In this document: positions 7,516 through 16,132 of the stretch, piece by piece | Layout of the letters: the number at the start of each line of letters is the position of its first letter | Position numbering within the stretch: position 1 is the stretch's first letter | NCBI GenBank assembly: GCA_017455205.1 | Contig: JAFTBM010000046.1 | Location: 1-35,135, forward strand | Source: Bacteroidales bacterium | GTDB taxonomy: Bacteria > Bacteroidota > Bacteroidia > Bacteroidales > P3 | Length of the DNA: 35,135 bases | Direction: 5' to 3' | Translations under genes and position numbers: made by a program | The notes under the pieces: model-generated | What the model was told of the DNA's origin: nothing | Seen by the model: only the letters and a program-made list of their open reading frames with translations | The model's database searches: none

Positions 7516-9951
7516 ATGGACAACAACAATAACGCCCAAGGGCAGCAACAACAAAGCCTGGGGGCAAACATCATGAACCGTGTGTCGGTGCGGGACATCG
7601 TGTTTATGGTGCTCAACAACTGGTACTGGTTTGTCATCTCGCTGCTGGTGTGTGTGGCATGCACTATGGTAATCTACAAGATGCAGGCCAAGACCTATAG
7701 CTCGACGGGGACAATCTTGGTGCGCGACAATAGCAACAACCTGCACTATTCAACGCGCAGCATGGATCAGATATTGAGCAACATGAATATCGACAACACC
7801 AACCTATCGTTGGAGAACGAGATATACATGCTGCGCTCGTCGTCGCTGATGGCTCAAGTCATTCAGCGGCTGGGCATTCACTACTACTGCAACATCAGCG
7901 AGGTGTTCAAAAAAGAGACCTACTACAACAACGCACCCATTGCACTGACGGTCAAGGATAGCTTCGAAGGGCACACGCCAAAGCTCGACCTCAAAGTTAC
8001 GCTTAAGGCCAACAATAAGTATACCTTCACCGCAAAGAAATACAACCTCAAAGGGGAAGCCTACTTCAGCCAGCTGGTGCAGCTCGATGACACACTCTCG
8101 TTCGTGATTGAGAAGACTCCCTACTACACCGATGCCTTTGAGGGAAGAACGCTCAACGTTGGAGTGAAAGACATTGTCGCACTGGCACGGGAGATGGTAA
8201 GAAGCCTGTCGGTGTCGAAAGTAGACCGTATGGCCACCATATTGGCACTGGGCTACCAAGATGCCAACAAGCAGCGCACGATAGATATAGTGGACACCTT
8301 GGTGGCAGTCTACAACGATGATGCTGTGGAGGATAAGAACAAGGTGGCGCAGCGGACGGAGCGTTTCATATCCGAGCGCATTTCGCTCATATCAGGCGAG
8401 TTGGATGAGGTGGATGCAAGAGTGGAGGCCATCAAGCGAGGGTCGCAGTTGCCCGACTTGACAGGGGCATCCAGTGCCTTGTTGCAGACGGGGACTCGCT
8501 ATTCCGATGAGGTGGTTAGGCTCGAGACAGAGCTGACGCTGATACGATATATCAAAAACGTCCTGTCCGACCCGACGAACAAAGAAGACCTGCTGCCAGC
8601 CAACGTGGGTATCAACGATGCCAGCATCCAGGGCATGATAGCCTCCTACAACGGGTTGGTCAATCAATATCAGCGGCTTAAAACCACTGCGGGAACAAAC
8701 AACCCGAATGTGCGCAACTTGGTCTCGCAGATGGATGCCCAGTGGGCTGCCATCAACTCGGCTGTGAACAACCTGCACAACGCCACGAACGTCCGCCTAC
8801 AAGATGCCAAGGGACAGGAAGCGCGTGCACGCGGACAGATAGCTGCTATGCCTACGCAGACCAAAGCCGTCACCGAGGTAACGCGCCAACAGAAAATCAA
8901 GGAGGAGCTTTACCTCTACCTGCTCAGCAAACGCGAGGAGACGGCAATGAACCTCGCTGTAACGGTGGCTAACGCCAAAGTGGTCGAGCCAGCCACAGCA
9001 CTGCTGACTGCACCCAAGTTGATTATGTTCCTGCTGGTAGCCATAGTGTTGGGTCTGCTCATCCCAGCGGTGATTATGTTCGGCATCAGTTTCTTCGACA
9101 CCAAGTTGCGCTCGAAGGTGGATGTGGAACGCAACACCACGCTTCCCGTGTTGGGCGAGATACCAGAGAAGCCTGCCGCCCGCGCCAACGACGAGATAAT
9201 CGTCACGGCCAATGGCACCGATGTGGTAACCGAAGCGTTCCGTCTGCTTCACTCCAATATCCCATTCTTCCTCAAAGAGGGCGAAAAGGTGATACAGATG
9301 GTCTCCACCACCCCAGGCGAAGGAAAATCCTACACTGCCCTCAACCTTGCCCTTTCGCTGGCCTATGTAGGCAAAAAAACTATCCTAATCGACTTCGACC
9401 TTCGCAAACGTAGCCTCTCCAAGACCATTGACCGCCACAATCGCATGGGTCTCATCCACTACTTGCTCGACCAAGAAGACGACTTCAAGCGCTACATTAT
9501 GCACAGCGAGACGAGCGACCACCTCGACTATATCGTCTGCGAGAAAACGCCACCCAACGCAACCCAACTGCTTATGGGCGAAAAACTCGACCGCTTGGTA
9601 ACCTATCTGCGTAGCCAATACGACTATATCATCTTCGACTCCACACCCGCACAGATAGTGGCCGATGCCGCTATCATCAACCGTGTAGCCGACTTGACGG
9701 CCTACGTTATGCGCATTGGTAAACTCAATAAGAGTTCGCTGCCATTCATCCAAGAGATGGCCGATAAGGCACGGTTCAAGAACATGGCCGCCATCGTAAC
9801 CGATGTGCCGCTCATCAAGAAGCGCTATGGTGGATATGGGTACGGCTATGGATATGGGTACGGCTATGGGTACGGCTACGGCTATGGCTATGGCTACGGC
9901 TATGGTTATGGCTATGGTTACGGAGAGGAAAGCGACGCCGCAAGCGAATAG
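7516..9951 (+). CDS. wzc: Wzc-like polysaccharide co-polymerase and BY-tyrosine kinase with (Gly-Tyr)15 tail
   Basis: 811 residues. A Wzz domain has its first membrane helix at about 31-54. A long periplasmic coiled-coil/GNVR region follows, then a second helix (about 503-525). The cytoplasmic kinase has Walker A TTPGEGKSYTALNLA (about 597-611), Walker A' ILIDFDLRKRS (about 624-634) and Walker B YDYIIFDSTPAQIVADAA (about 705-722). The C-terminus is the substrate of autophosphorylation in this family. Here it is KKRYG followed by 15 consecutive Gly-Tyr units and EESDAASE, for a total of 16 tyrosines in the cluster, far more than the roughly 5-8 in E. coli Wzc. Phosphorylation state controls oligomer assembly and polymer length. 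The tail is encoded by a hexanucleotide repeat, so tyrosine number can change by slippage without a frameshift. Confidence 0.95.
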   Translation: MDNNNNAQGQQQQSLGANIMNRVSVRDIVFMVLNNWYWFVISLLVCVACTMVIYKMQAKTYSSTGTILVRDNSNNLHYSTRSMDQILSNMNIDNTNLSLENEIYMLRSSSLMAQVIQRLGIHYYCNISEVFKKETYYNNAPIALTVKDSFEGHTPKLDLKVTLKANNKYTFTAKKYNLKGEAYFSQLVQLDDTLSFVIEKTPYYTDAFEGRTLNVGVKDIVALAREMVRSLSVSKVDRMATILALGYQDANKQRTIDIVDTLVAVYNDDAVEDKNKVAQRTERFISERISLISGELDEVDARVEAIKRGSQLPDLTGASSALLQTGTRYSDEVVRLETELTLIRYIKNVLSDPTNKEDLLPANVGINDASIQGMIASYNGLVNQYQRLKTTAGTNNPNVRNLVSQMDAQWAAINSAVNNLHNATNVRLQDAKGQEARARGQIAAMPTQTKAVTEVTRQQKIKEELYLYLLSKREETAMNLAVTVANAKVVEPATALLTAPKLIMFLLVAIVLGLLIPAVIMFGISFFDTKLRSKVDVERNTTLPVLGEIPEKPAARANDEIIVTANGTDVVTEAFRLLHSNIPFFLKEGEKVIQMVSTTPGEGKSYTALNLALSLAYVGKKTILIDFDLRKRSLSKTIDRHNRMGLIHYLLDQEDDFKRYIMHSETSDHLDYIVCEKTPPNATQLLMGEKLDRLVTYLRSQYDYIIFDSTPAQIVADAAIINRVADLTAYVMRIGKLNKSSLPFIQEMADKARFKNMAAIVTDVPLIKKRYGGYGYGYGYGYGYGYGYGYGYGYGYGYGYGYGEESDAASE
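9832..9921 (+). repeat. Hexanucleotide repeat encoding (Gly-Tyr)15
   Basis: 90 bases in 15 units of GGN-TAY. The third positions vary: GGA, GGG, GGC or GGT, and TAT or TAC. The array is therefore an imperfect microsatellite kept mainly at protein level. Each unit gained or lost changes the wzc tail by one Gly-Tyr pair in frame. Confidence 0.95.
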
Positions 9952-9975
9952 TATGAACACAATACGCATAGATAA

Positions 9976-10845
9976 ATGAAAGGCATAGTATTGGCGGGAG
10001 GCTCAGGCACCCGCCTTTACCCCATCACCAAAGGGGTCAGCAAGCAACTTCTGCCCGTCTACGACAAGCCGATGGTCTACTATCCCATCTCGGTGCTGAT
10101 GCTGGCTGGCATACGCGAAATACTCATCATCTCCACGCCCGACGACCTGCCCAGTTTCCAACGCCTACTGGGCGATGGCAGCAACTTCGGCGTCAGCTTT
10201 TCCTACGCCGAGCAGCCTTCTCCCGATGGGCTGGCACAAGCTTTCCTGATTGGCGAGGAGTTTATTGGGGATGATTCAGTGTGTCTCGTGCTGGGCGATA
10301 ACATATTCCACGGCAATGGATTGCGCCAACTGCTACGCAAAGCGGTGAGCGATGTGGAAGAGGCGGGGAAAGCCTCGGTGTTTGGCTACTGGGTGGCCGA
10401 CCCGGAGCGTTATGGTGTGGCCGAATTTGATAGCGATGGGCACGTGCTTTCGATTGAAGAAAAACCCACCTCTCCAAAGTCGAACTACGCAGTGGTAGGA
10501 CTCTATTTCTACCCCAATGAGGTGGTAGAAGTAGCCAAAAAGGTTAAGCCCAGTGCGCGCGGTGAGTTGGAGATAACCAGCGTCAATCAAGCCTTCCTCG
10601 AGAAAGGAAGACTCAACGTGCAGCTTATGGGGCGTGGCTTTGCTTGGCTCGACACGGGTACACACGACTCGCTGGCCGAAGCTGCCACCTTTATTGAGGT
10701 CATCGAAAAGCGTCAAGGATTGAAAGTAGCCTGCCTCGAAAGTATTGGCTACGAGATGGGATGGCTTGATGCCGAGACGCTGCGCCGTGTGGCACAGCCG
10801 ATGGCCAAAAACCAGTACGGACAATATCTATTGAAGCTGCTATGA
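9976..10845 (+). CDS. rfbA: Glucose-1-phosphate thymidylyltransferase
   Basis: 289 residues, the normal length of RmlA/RfbA. The N-terminal nucleotide-binding motif [25 protein letters not shown] (residues 8-32) is intact. Further conserved stretches are VLGDNIFHG and, near the end, [13 protein letters not shown]. It makes dTDP-glucose from dTTP and glucose-1-phosphate, the first step to dTDP-L-rhamnose. It starts 24 bases after wzc, and its TGA overlaps the ATG of rfbC (ATGA at 10842-10845). It differs from its neighbours only in lacking the usual rfbB partner. Confidence 0.96.
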   Translation: MKGIVLAGGSGTRLYPITKGVSKQLLPVYDKPMVYYPISVLMLAGIREILIISTPDDLPSFQRLLGDGSNFGVSFSYAEQPSPDGLAQAFLIGEEFIGDDSVCLVLGDNIFHGNGLRQLLRKAVSDVEEAGKASVFGYWVADPERYGVAEFDSDGHVLSIEEKPTSPKSNYAVVGLYFYPNEVVEVAKKVKPSARGELEITSVNQAFLEKGRLNVQLMGRGFAWLDTGTHDSLAEAATFIEVIEKRQGLKVACLESIGYEMGWLDAETLRRVAQPMAKNQYGQYLLKLL

Positions 10846-11393
10846 ACATTATCAAGACAGCCATTGAGGGAATGGTTATCATTGAACCCAAGGTACATGG
10901 CGATGCACGCGGCTATTTTTTCGAGAGTTTCAACCTGCGCGACTTCAGTCAGCAACTTGGAGTGGAAATCAGCTTTGTGCAAGACAACGAGTCGCGTTCG
11001 CATCGGGGTGTAGTGCGAGGGCTACACTTCCAACTGCCGCCATTCGCACAGGCGAAGCTGGTACGCGTGGTGGAGGGCGAGGTGCTTGATGTGGTAGTGG
11101 ATATACGCAGCAATTCACCAACCTATGGTAAACATGTTGCTGCACGGCTATCCGCCGAGAATAAGCGTCAATTCTTTATTCCCAAGGGGTTTGCACACGG
11201 CTTTGCAGTGTTGAGCGACACTGCTGTGTTCCAATACAAATGCGATGAATACTATCACCCCGAAGCCGAGGGTGCACTGGCATGGGACGACCCTGCACTC
11301 GCCATCGATTGGGCAATACCTCACAGCGAAGCAGAGCTTTCCGAAAAAGACCGCCGCAACACTGCTTTCGGCCAATTTGTATCTCCATTCTAA
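10842..11393 (+). CDS. rfbC: dTDP-4-dehydrorhamnose 3,5-epimerase
   Basis: 183 residues, standard for RmlC. Conserved blocks are [12 protein letters not shown] (about 26-37), [20 protein letters not shown] (about 45-64, with the catalytic His in the GLHFQ segment), [11 protein letters not shown] and [10 protein letters not shown] (about 112-121). It epimerises dTDP-4-keto-6-deoxyglucose at C3 and C5 in the rhamnose pathway. It is translationally coupled to rfbA and followed 9 bases later by rfbD. Confidence 0.96.
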   Translation: MNIIKTAIEGMVIIEPKVHGDARGYFFESFNLRDFSQQLGVEISFVQDNESRSHRGVVRGLHFQLPPFAQAKLVRVVEGEVLDVVVDIRSNSPTYGKHVAARLSAENKRQFFIPKGFAHGFAVLSDTAVFQYKCDEYYHPEAEGALAWDDPALAIDWAIPHSEAELSEKDRRNTAFGQFVSPF

Positions 11394-11402
11394 CCATCAA
11401 GC

Positions 11403-12263
11403 ATGAACATCCTCGTTACAGGTAGCAACGGGCAGCTCGGCCGCCACTTCCAATTGCTTGCACCGCAATCGAAGCACTGCTGGCACTTCACCGATGTGGC
11501 CGACCTTGACATAACTTCGCGCGAAGCCGTGATTGGGTACGTACAGTCGCACCATATTAGCTTGATTGTGAACTGTGCTGCCTACACCAATGTGGATAAA
11601 GCCGAGACTGACGACCAGGTGCTGGCTGCCACCATTAATGGCACAGCCGTAGGGAATTTGGCCGAGGCCATGAACCAAGTAGGGGGTACACTCATACACT
11701 TCTCCACCGACTATGTCTTTGGTGGCAACCGCAACAACGCCCCTTGCACCGAGGAAGAGCCTGCGAACCCCATTGGAGTGTACGGGCAGACGAAACTGCA
11801 AGGCGAACAGGAAGCTGCCAAGTGTCGCAGTCTCATCATTCGTACCTCGTGGCTTTATAGCGAATATGGGAAAAACTTCCTGCTCACCATGCTGCGGCTG
11901 ACGGCAGAGCGTCCCGAGGTGCGAGTGGTGTTTGACCAAGTAGGGACACCTACCTACGCGGGCGACTTGGCTCGTGCCGTACTCGGAATCATTGAGGAGG
12001 GAAAACTCGACCTCACGGGAACCTATCATTTTGCCAACGAGGGTGCATGCAGTTGGTACGACTTTGCCTACACCATCGCTGACCTGTCGGGACATACCTC
12101 CTGCCAAGTACTCCCCTGCCATAGCAACGAGTATCCTAGTCCTGTCCACCGGCCTGCCTACTCGGTGCTTGACAAGACCAAGTTCAAGCACACCTTCGGC
12201 CAGGCCATCCCCCACTGGACGGATGGACTACGCCGCTGTATGCACAATCTATCCATTTTATGA
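11403..12263 (+). CDS. rfbD: dTDP-4-dehydrorhamnose reductase
   Basis: 286 residues. It has an SDR-type Rossmann start MNILVTGSNGQLGRHFQ (residues 1-17), then NCAAYTNVDKAE (about 57-68), STDYVFGG (about 101-108) and the catalytic YGQTK Tyr/Lys pair (about 129-133). It reduces dTDP-4-keto-L-rhamnose to dTDP-L-rhamnose with NAD(P)H. Its TGA overlaps the ATG of the next gene (ATGA at 12260-12263). With rfbA and rfbC it gives three of the four dTDP-rhamnose steps; the dehydratase RfbB is not in the window. Confidence 0.96.
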   Translation: MNILVTGSNGQLGRHFQLLAPQSKHCWHFTDVADLDITSREAVIGYVQSHHISLIVNCAAYTNVDKAETDDQVLAATINGTAVGNLAEAMNQVGGTLIHFSTDYVFGGNRNNAPCTEEEPANPIGVYGQTKLQGEQEAAKCRSLIIRTSWLYSEYGKNFLLTMLRLTAERPEVRVVFDQVGTPTYAGDLARAVLGIIEEGKLDLTGTYHFANEGACSWYDFAYTIADLSGHTSCQVLPCHSNEYPSPVHRPAYSVLDKTKFKHTFGQAIPHWTDGLRRCMHNLSIL

Positions 12264-14197
12264 GGCGATTGGCCAGCAAAATAATGTTCGCCGTGGTGCG
12301 ACGCTATCGCCACGCAACCATCTCGCAATGGACAATCATCGCCATTGACACCCTGATATTCTTTGCAGTCTTCTTTCTCTCCCTCTCTTTCCGTCCTGGG
12401 GGCATTGAGGAACTGGTGCGGCAGACAGGCTACCGCGCCATCCTCTGCAAACTGCTCTTCTCGCTGGTAGCCACCCTCCTTGCGTTCTTCTTCACTGGCT
12501 CCTATCGCGGCATCATTCGCCACACGGGCATGAGCGACATCTATCGGATCCTGCTTGCTTGTGCTTTGCCAGCGCTGCTGCTCTTCGGCTGCAACTTCCT
12601 CAACAACCAACTGAAACCACCCCTCATCACACCCCTCTACCTACCCTCCTACCGCGAAACCATCAGCACCTTCACCCTGTTGGCCGTCTTCATGATTGCG
12701 CTGCGCTTAATGCTTCAACGTATCTACAACGACTACTTCCGCCGCCACCGTCCGACCACCAACGTGCTCATCTATGGTGCGGGAGCTGTCGGCATTATCA
12801 CCTACAACGCGCTCAACCAGGATGCCAACACCGAATACAAAGTAGAAGCCTTTATCGACGACGACACCTCGAAAATCAACCAAAGCCTCAACGGCATCCC
12901 TGTGATGCAAGCCAGCGCAGTGCTCAATCAGCACTTCGTCAAGAAGAAGGACATTCGCCAGCTGATAATCGCCGTACCCACCATGCGTATGAGGCACAAA
13001 CAGGCCATCACCAACCGTGCGCTCGACCTCGGGCTGGGAGTGAAGTCGGTGCCTCGCGTAAGCACGTGGATCAATGGTAGCTTCACCTCCACCCAGATAC
13101 AGGATATCAGGATAGAGGACCTCCTTGGGCGCGACCCCATACTGACTGACAAGACCCAGGTGGAACGCAGCGTGAAGGGCAAAGTGGTGCTGGTAACTGG
13201 TGCTGCAGGTTCAATTGGCTCCGAGATATGCCGCCAGCTGATGCAATTCGAGGCCAGCAAGGTGGTGATGCTCGACCAAGCAGAATCACCCATGTACGAC
13301 CTCCAATACGAGCTTCTTGCCGCACACCCTTCGCTGCACGACCGCATGGAATTCGTCATTGCCAACGTCAAGGACCCTGCCCGCATGGAAGAGGTCTTCG
13401 CCCGCTTCCGTCCGCAGCTGGTCTACCATGCCGCAGCCTACAAGCACGTGCCGTTCATGGAGGAGAACCCCTACGAGGCCGTCTACGTCAACGTCTTCGG
13501 CACACGCAACCTGGCCGACCTTGCACTGCGCTACGGGGTGGAGAGGTTCGTTATGATAAGCACCGACAAGGCCGTCAATCCCACCAACGTCATGGGCGCC
13601 ACCAAGCGCATGGCCGAAATCTACATTCAGAGCCGTTCCACCGAGCAGACCCACTTCATCACCACCCGTTTTGGCAACGTACTGGGGAGCAATGGCTCAG
13701 TGATACCCCTATTCAAGAAGCAGCTTGAGGCTGGTGGCCCGCTTACCATCACCCACAAAGAGATTATCCGCTACTTCATGACCATCCCCGAAGCATGCAG
13801 CCTCGTGCTTGAAGCCAGTGCCATGGGCGAAGGGGGCGACATATTCGTATTCGACATGGGCAAGCCCGTCCGCATCTACGACCTTGCCCGCCGCATGATA
13901 CAACTCTCGGGGCTGTCCAACATCGAAATCAAGGAAATCGGGCTTCGCCCAGGCGAAAAGCTCTACGAGGAGCTACTGGCCACCAAGGAGAACACCATTC
14001 CCACGCCGCACCCAAAAATCATGCGGGCCAAAGTGCGCACCTATCCGATTGACCAAATCGATCGTGCCTACGACGAGCTTTGGACGATGCTGGCCACTAT
14101 GGACGATATGGCCATTGTGGGCAAAATGAAGGCCATCGTGCCTGAATTCCGCTCAAATAATTCAATCTACTGCCAGCTCGACAAGGGCGAGGCTTGA
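12260..14197 (+). CDS. Membrane UDP-sugar 4,6-dehydratase/epimerase, CapD/WbpM/PglF type
   Basis: 645 residues, the full two-part size of this family. Four membrane helices lie in roughly the first 150 residues. A CoA-binding/Rossmann-like region follows (about 165-290, VLIYGAGAVGIITYNAL). The catalytic SDR domain has GAAGSIGSE (about 312-320) and STDKAVNPTNVMGATKR (about 433-449), which is the serine-methionine-lysine style active-site segment of the WbpM/PglF class. These enzymes turn UDP-GlcNAc into a 4-keto-6-deoxy sugar for capsule or O-antigen. It ends the plus-strand operon and stops 11 bases from the convergent lamin-tail gene. It is not a direct substitute for RfbB, whose substrate is dTDP-glucose, although loose substrate choice cannot be excluded. 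Confidence 0.93.
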   Translation: MRRLASKIMFAVVRRYRHATISQWTIIAIDTLIFFAVFFLSLSFRPGGIEELVRQTGYRAILCKLLFSLVATLLAFFFTGSYRGIIRHTGMSDIYRILLACALPALLLFGCNFLNNQLKPPLITPLYLPSYRETISTFTLLAVFMIALRLMLQRIYNDYFRRHRPTTNVLIYGAGAVGIITYNALNQDANTEYKVEAFIDDDTSKINQSLNGIPVMQASAVLNQHFVKKKDIRQLIIAVPTMRMRHKQAITNRALDLGLGVKSVPRVSTWINGSFTSTQIQDIRIEDLLGRDPILTDKTQVERSVKGKVVLVTGAAGSIGSEICRQLMQFEASKVVMLDQAESPMYDLQYELLAAHPSLHDRMEFVIANVKDPARMEEVFARFRPQLVYHAAAYKHVPFMEENPYEAVYVNVFGTRNLADLALRYGVERFVMISTDKAVNPTNVMGATKRMAEIYIQSRSTEQTHFITTRFGNVLGSNGSVIPLFKKQLEAGGPLTITHKEIIRYFMTIPEACSLVLEASAMGEGGDIFVFDMGKPVRIYDLARRMIQLSGLSNIEIKEIGLRPGEKLYEELLATKENTIPTPHPKIMRAKVRTYPIDQIDRAYDELWTMLATMDDMAIVGKMKAIVPEFRSNNSIYCQLDKGEA

Positions 14198-14208
14198 CCC
14201 GCCATGCC

Positions 14209-15102
14209 CTACGGCAAGAGATAACCCACGCTGCGCTTAATTATCTGCTGCTGGCCTGCTTCGTTGTAGAGCATAATGACCACCACATATTGGCCTGGTG
14301 GCAACAGCCTCCCTTGCTCATCCCTCCCGTTCCATACCACCGCGCCATGGCTTCCCAGCACATCGCCACCAAGCAGCCTTCTGACCATTCGCCCACGCAA
14401 ATCGTACACCTCGGCACGCCCCGACAGCGGCCTGTCAGCCGCAAGCTCGTAGCTGATCGCCAACTCGTCGTCAACCCCATCGCCATCGGGCGAAAGCACC
14501 GCCGTTGAGAAGTCGAAACTCCGCTCCTCGGCCAGCAGCTCCATGCTCTGCGAATTGCGGCTGCCGGGAGTAGCGTAGCCATGCGTCGATGAAGCCGAGA
14601 ACCAGTTGCCAACCTCGTTGGTCGGGTGGTCGTACCAGCGTCTTTCGAGGCTCACCCCAGTCTTGTCGTGCAGCAGCTGGCTGTGCATCGAAGGCAGGTA
14701 ATCCAGCCTGTCCACCACCGCCCCGCTGGCATTGCAGAGTATCACGCTTCCCCCAGTATTGGGATAAGGGGGCAGATTGCACTCCACAATCGCACCTGCG
14801 TCTGCCACCGCGTAGCTATTCACCACCGAAGCAGCATCGCGCGTCAGCACCACATAGCCATAGGGAGCCACCGTGTGGGGCGGCAGAGCATAGCTCGCAC
14901 CCATCTCGCTCCCTGTCCACCGCACAATGCTGTAGCGCGACAGCTCCACTGGCGAGGCTCCGCTGTTGTAAAGCTCCACCCATTCCGCCTCGCCGCTGCG
15001 TGGCTCATAGAGAAGCTCGCTGATAAGCAAGCCGCTCTGTCCGCACACCCTACAGACAATGGCCATAATCCCAACCAACCACAATATCACGCACCTCATC
15101 AT
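14209..15102 (-). CDS. Secreted lamin-tail (LTD) and FlgD-like Ig domain protein
   Basis: 297 residues. A signal peptide (about 1-21, ending CRVCGQ) is followed by a lamin-tail domain (about 25-150). Its signature includes LLISELLYEP, AEWVELYNSGASPVELSRYSI and YGYVVLTRDA. A second domain (about 195-297) contains VLSPDGDGVDDELAISYEL and VWNGRDEQGRLLPPGQYVVVI. It resembles the FlgD-type or CHU_C-type C-terminal Ig domains of Bacteroidota surface proteins. Some such domains are sorting signals of the type IX secretion system; whether this one is cannot be told. The start is ATG at 15102, in an ATGA overlap with the stop of the SprT-like gene. An ATG at 15099 follows directly. Function unknown, probably cell-surface adhesion or scaffold. 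Confidence 0.8.
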   Translation of the reverse strand: MMRCVILWLVGIMAIVCRVCGQSGLLISELLYEPRSGEAEWVELYNSGASPVELSRYSIVRWTGSEMGASYALPPHTVAPYGYVVLTRDAASVVNSYAVADAGAIVECNLPPYPNTGGSVILCNASGAVVDRLDYLPSMHSQLLHDKTGVSLERRWYDHPTNEVGNWFSASSTHGYATPGSRNSQSMELLAEERSFDFSTAVLSPDGDGVDDELAISYELAADRPLSGRAEVYDLRGRMVRRLLGGDVLGSHGAVVWNGRDEQGRLLPPGQYVVVIMLYNEAGQQQIIKRSVGYLLP

Positions 15103-15749
15103 TCGCCTCCGACAGCCACCTTTACCACCTCGGCCCTGGCACTGACGCTATACTTCCGCCCCGAGCCGGCATCCTCGCACAGCCAGCGGCTGCGCCGGCG
15201 CTGCAGGCTTTTGAGAAGCAGACTTGGCCTCTCGGCCAACCGAAAACAGCTGCCCGCAGGCAAATCGTCAAGCCGCAGCACCTGCTGTTCTGCCTCTCCT
15301 TGTCTCCGCCCGATTATGGCCTCAATATCGCGCCCAAGTACACGATTGAGCGGCACCCTCGATGCGTACCTCGCCACCTTATCCCTCACCTCTGCGGGGA
15401 ACACCGCCACATGTTCCGACAGCAGGCGGGCATACTGTGCCTGCCATTCATGTCCGTGAGGAAGCACATGGCTATGCAGCAGGTGTGTCTCCAGATGTGC
15501 AGCCTCGTGCAGGAACACCCAAAAGAACATCATCGGCGAGAGGTCGCCATTGACCGATATTTCGTGGTAGGGGTGTCGGGGCTGCGGCCAACGGTAGTCG
15601 CCAAGTTTCGAGCTGCGGCGCTGCTTGATGTGGAAATGCATCTTGTGCTGCATGACATAGCCGTAGACCCAATCCACTGCCTCGGCAGGCAGATGGTTGC
15701 TCAAAATGGCACGGTAGCGTTCTTCGGTGGTCACAGCGGTCGGGTTCAA
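15099..15749 (-). CDS. SprT-like zinc metalloprotease domain protein
   Basis: 216 residues. The core motif is FLHEAAHLETHLLH (about residues 80-93), an HExxH zinc site. HGHEWQAQYARLL follows some 11 residues later, where SprT/Spartan-like proteins have the third His ligand. The C-terminal part (about 155-216) contains a basic RRRSRWLCEDAGSGRKY segment. The open frame begins at TTG 15749, directly after the in-frame TGA of the upstream lipoprotein gene. No ATG exists before the core, so TTG at 15749 or GTG at 15734 is the start. Bacteroidota SprT-like proteins are common, but their substrate is unknown. It is coupled to the downstream LTD gene. Confidence 0.8.
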   Translation of the reverse strand: MNPTAVTTEERYRAILSNHLPAEAVDWVYGYVMQHKMHFHIKQRRSSKLGDYRWPQPRHPYHEISVNGDLSPMMFFWVFLHEAAHLETHLLHSHVLPHGHEWQAQYARLLSEHVAVFPAEVRDKVARYASRVPLNRVLGRDIEAIIGRRQGEAEQQVLRLDDLPAGSCFRLAERPSLLLKSLQRRRSRWLCEDAGSGRKYSVSARAEVVKVAVGGE

Positions 15750-15887
15750 TCAAAATGTGGAGCAGTTGCAGTCGCTCTTCTGATGCTTATACATCTGTGT
15801 GCCACCACTACAGGCCGCCAGCAGCACTCCGCCAAGCAGCACTATCAGTATCAGTCGCAGCCCGCTCTTTCTTACGTTTAACTCCAT
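15750..15887 (-). CDS. Small lipoprotein, 45 residues
   Basis: From ATG at 15887 the frame reads MELNVRKSGLRLILIVLL, then GGVLLAAC (lipobox LAAC, Cys26). A 20-residue mature peptide ending KSDCNCSTF follows. It is too short for standard ORF listings but has a positively charged start, a hydrophobic core and a lipobox. Its TGA is directly followed in the same frame by the TTG start of the SprT-like gene (TGATTG), so the two genes are probably translated in series. The Cys-rich end (DCNC) resembles tiny Bacteroidota lipoproteins of unknown role. Confidence 0.75.
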   Translation of the reverse strand: MELNVRKSGLRLILIVLLGGVLLAACSGGTQMYKHQKSDCNCSTF

Positions 15888-15979
15888 ATTTCTAAAACGC
15901 TGCCCCCCTCATTTTAGTGCCCTTTGACTCCAAAATTTCCGTACACTCACAATCCGCTTATTCACAGTATGTTCGACGA

Positions 15980-16052
15980 TCGTTCTTCAATCGTTCTTCA
16001 ATCGTTCTTCAATAAACTATTGAAGAACGATTGAAGAACGATTGGAAAACCA
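15980..16052. repeat. Palindrome built from 11-bp units, copy 2
   Basis: Three TCGTTCTTCAA units (15980-15990, 15991-16001, 16002-16012), spacer TAAACTA (16013-16019), then TTGAAGAACGA twice and the variant TTGGAAAACCA (16020-16052). The stem is perfect for 27 bp around the loop AAC and extends to 35 bp with three mismatches. It sits alone in the 245-base gap between the lipoprotein gene and the stop of the OmpA-family gene. Same unit, spacer and loop as copy 1, 9.6 kb away. Confidence 0.92.
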
Positions 16053-16132
16053 TTGAATATTAGGCTTATGGAAAAGGAGGGGAAGGGTGTCCAAAATATT
16101 CGGTGTTGCAGATTGAATGACAGATGTTTATG

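Noticed and set aside
9385-9969. Minus-strand frame with Val/Ala/Ile repeats
   Set aside because: Antisense of the Gly-Tyr array and kinase domain; a low-complexity shadow.
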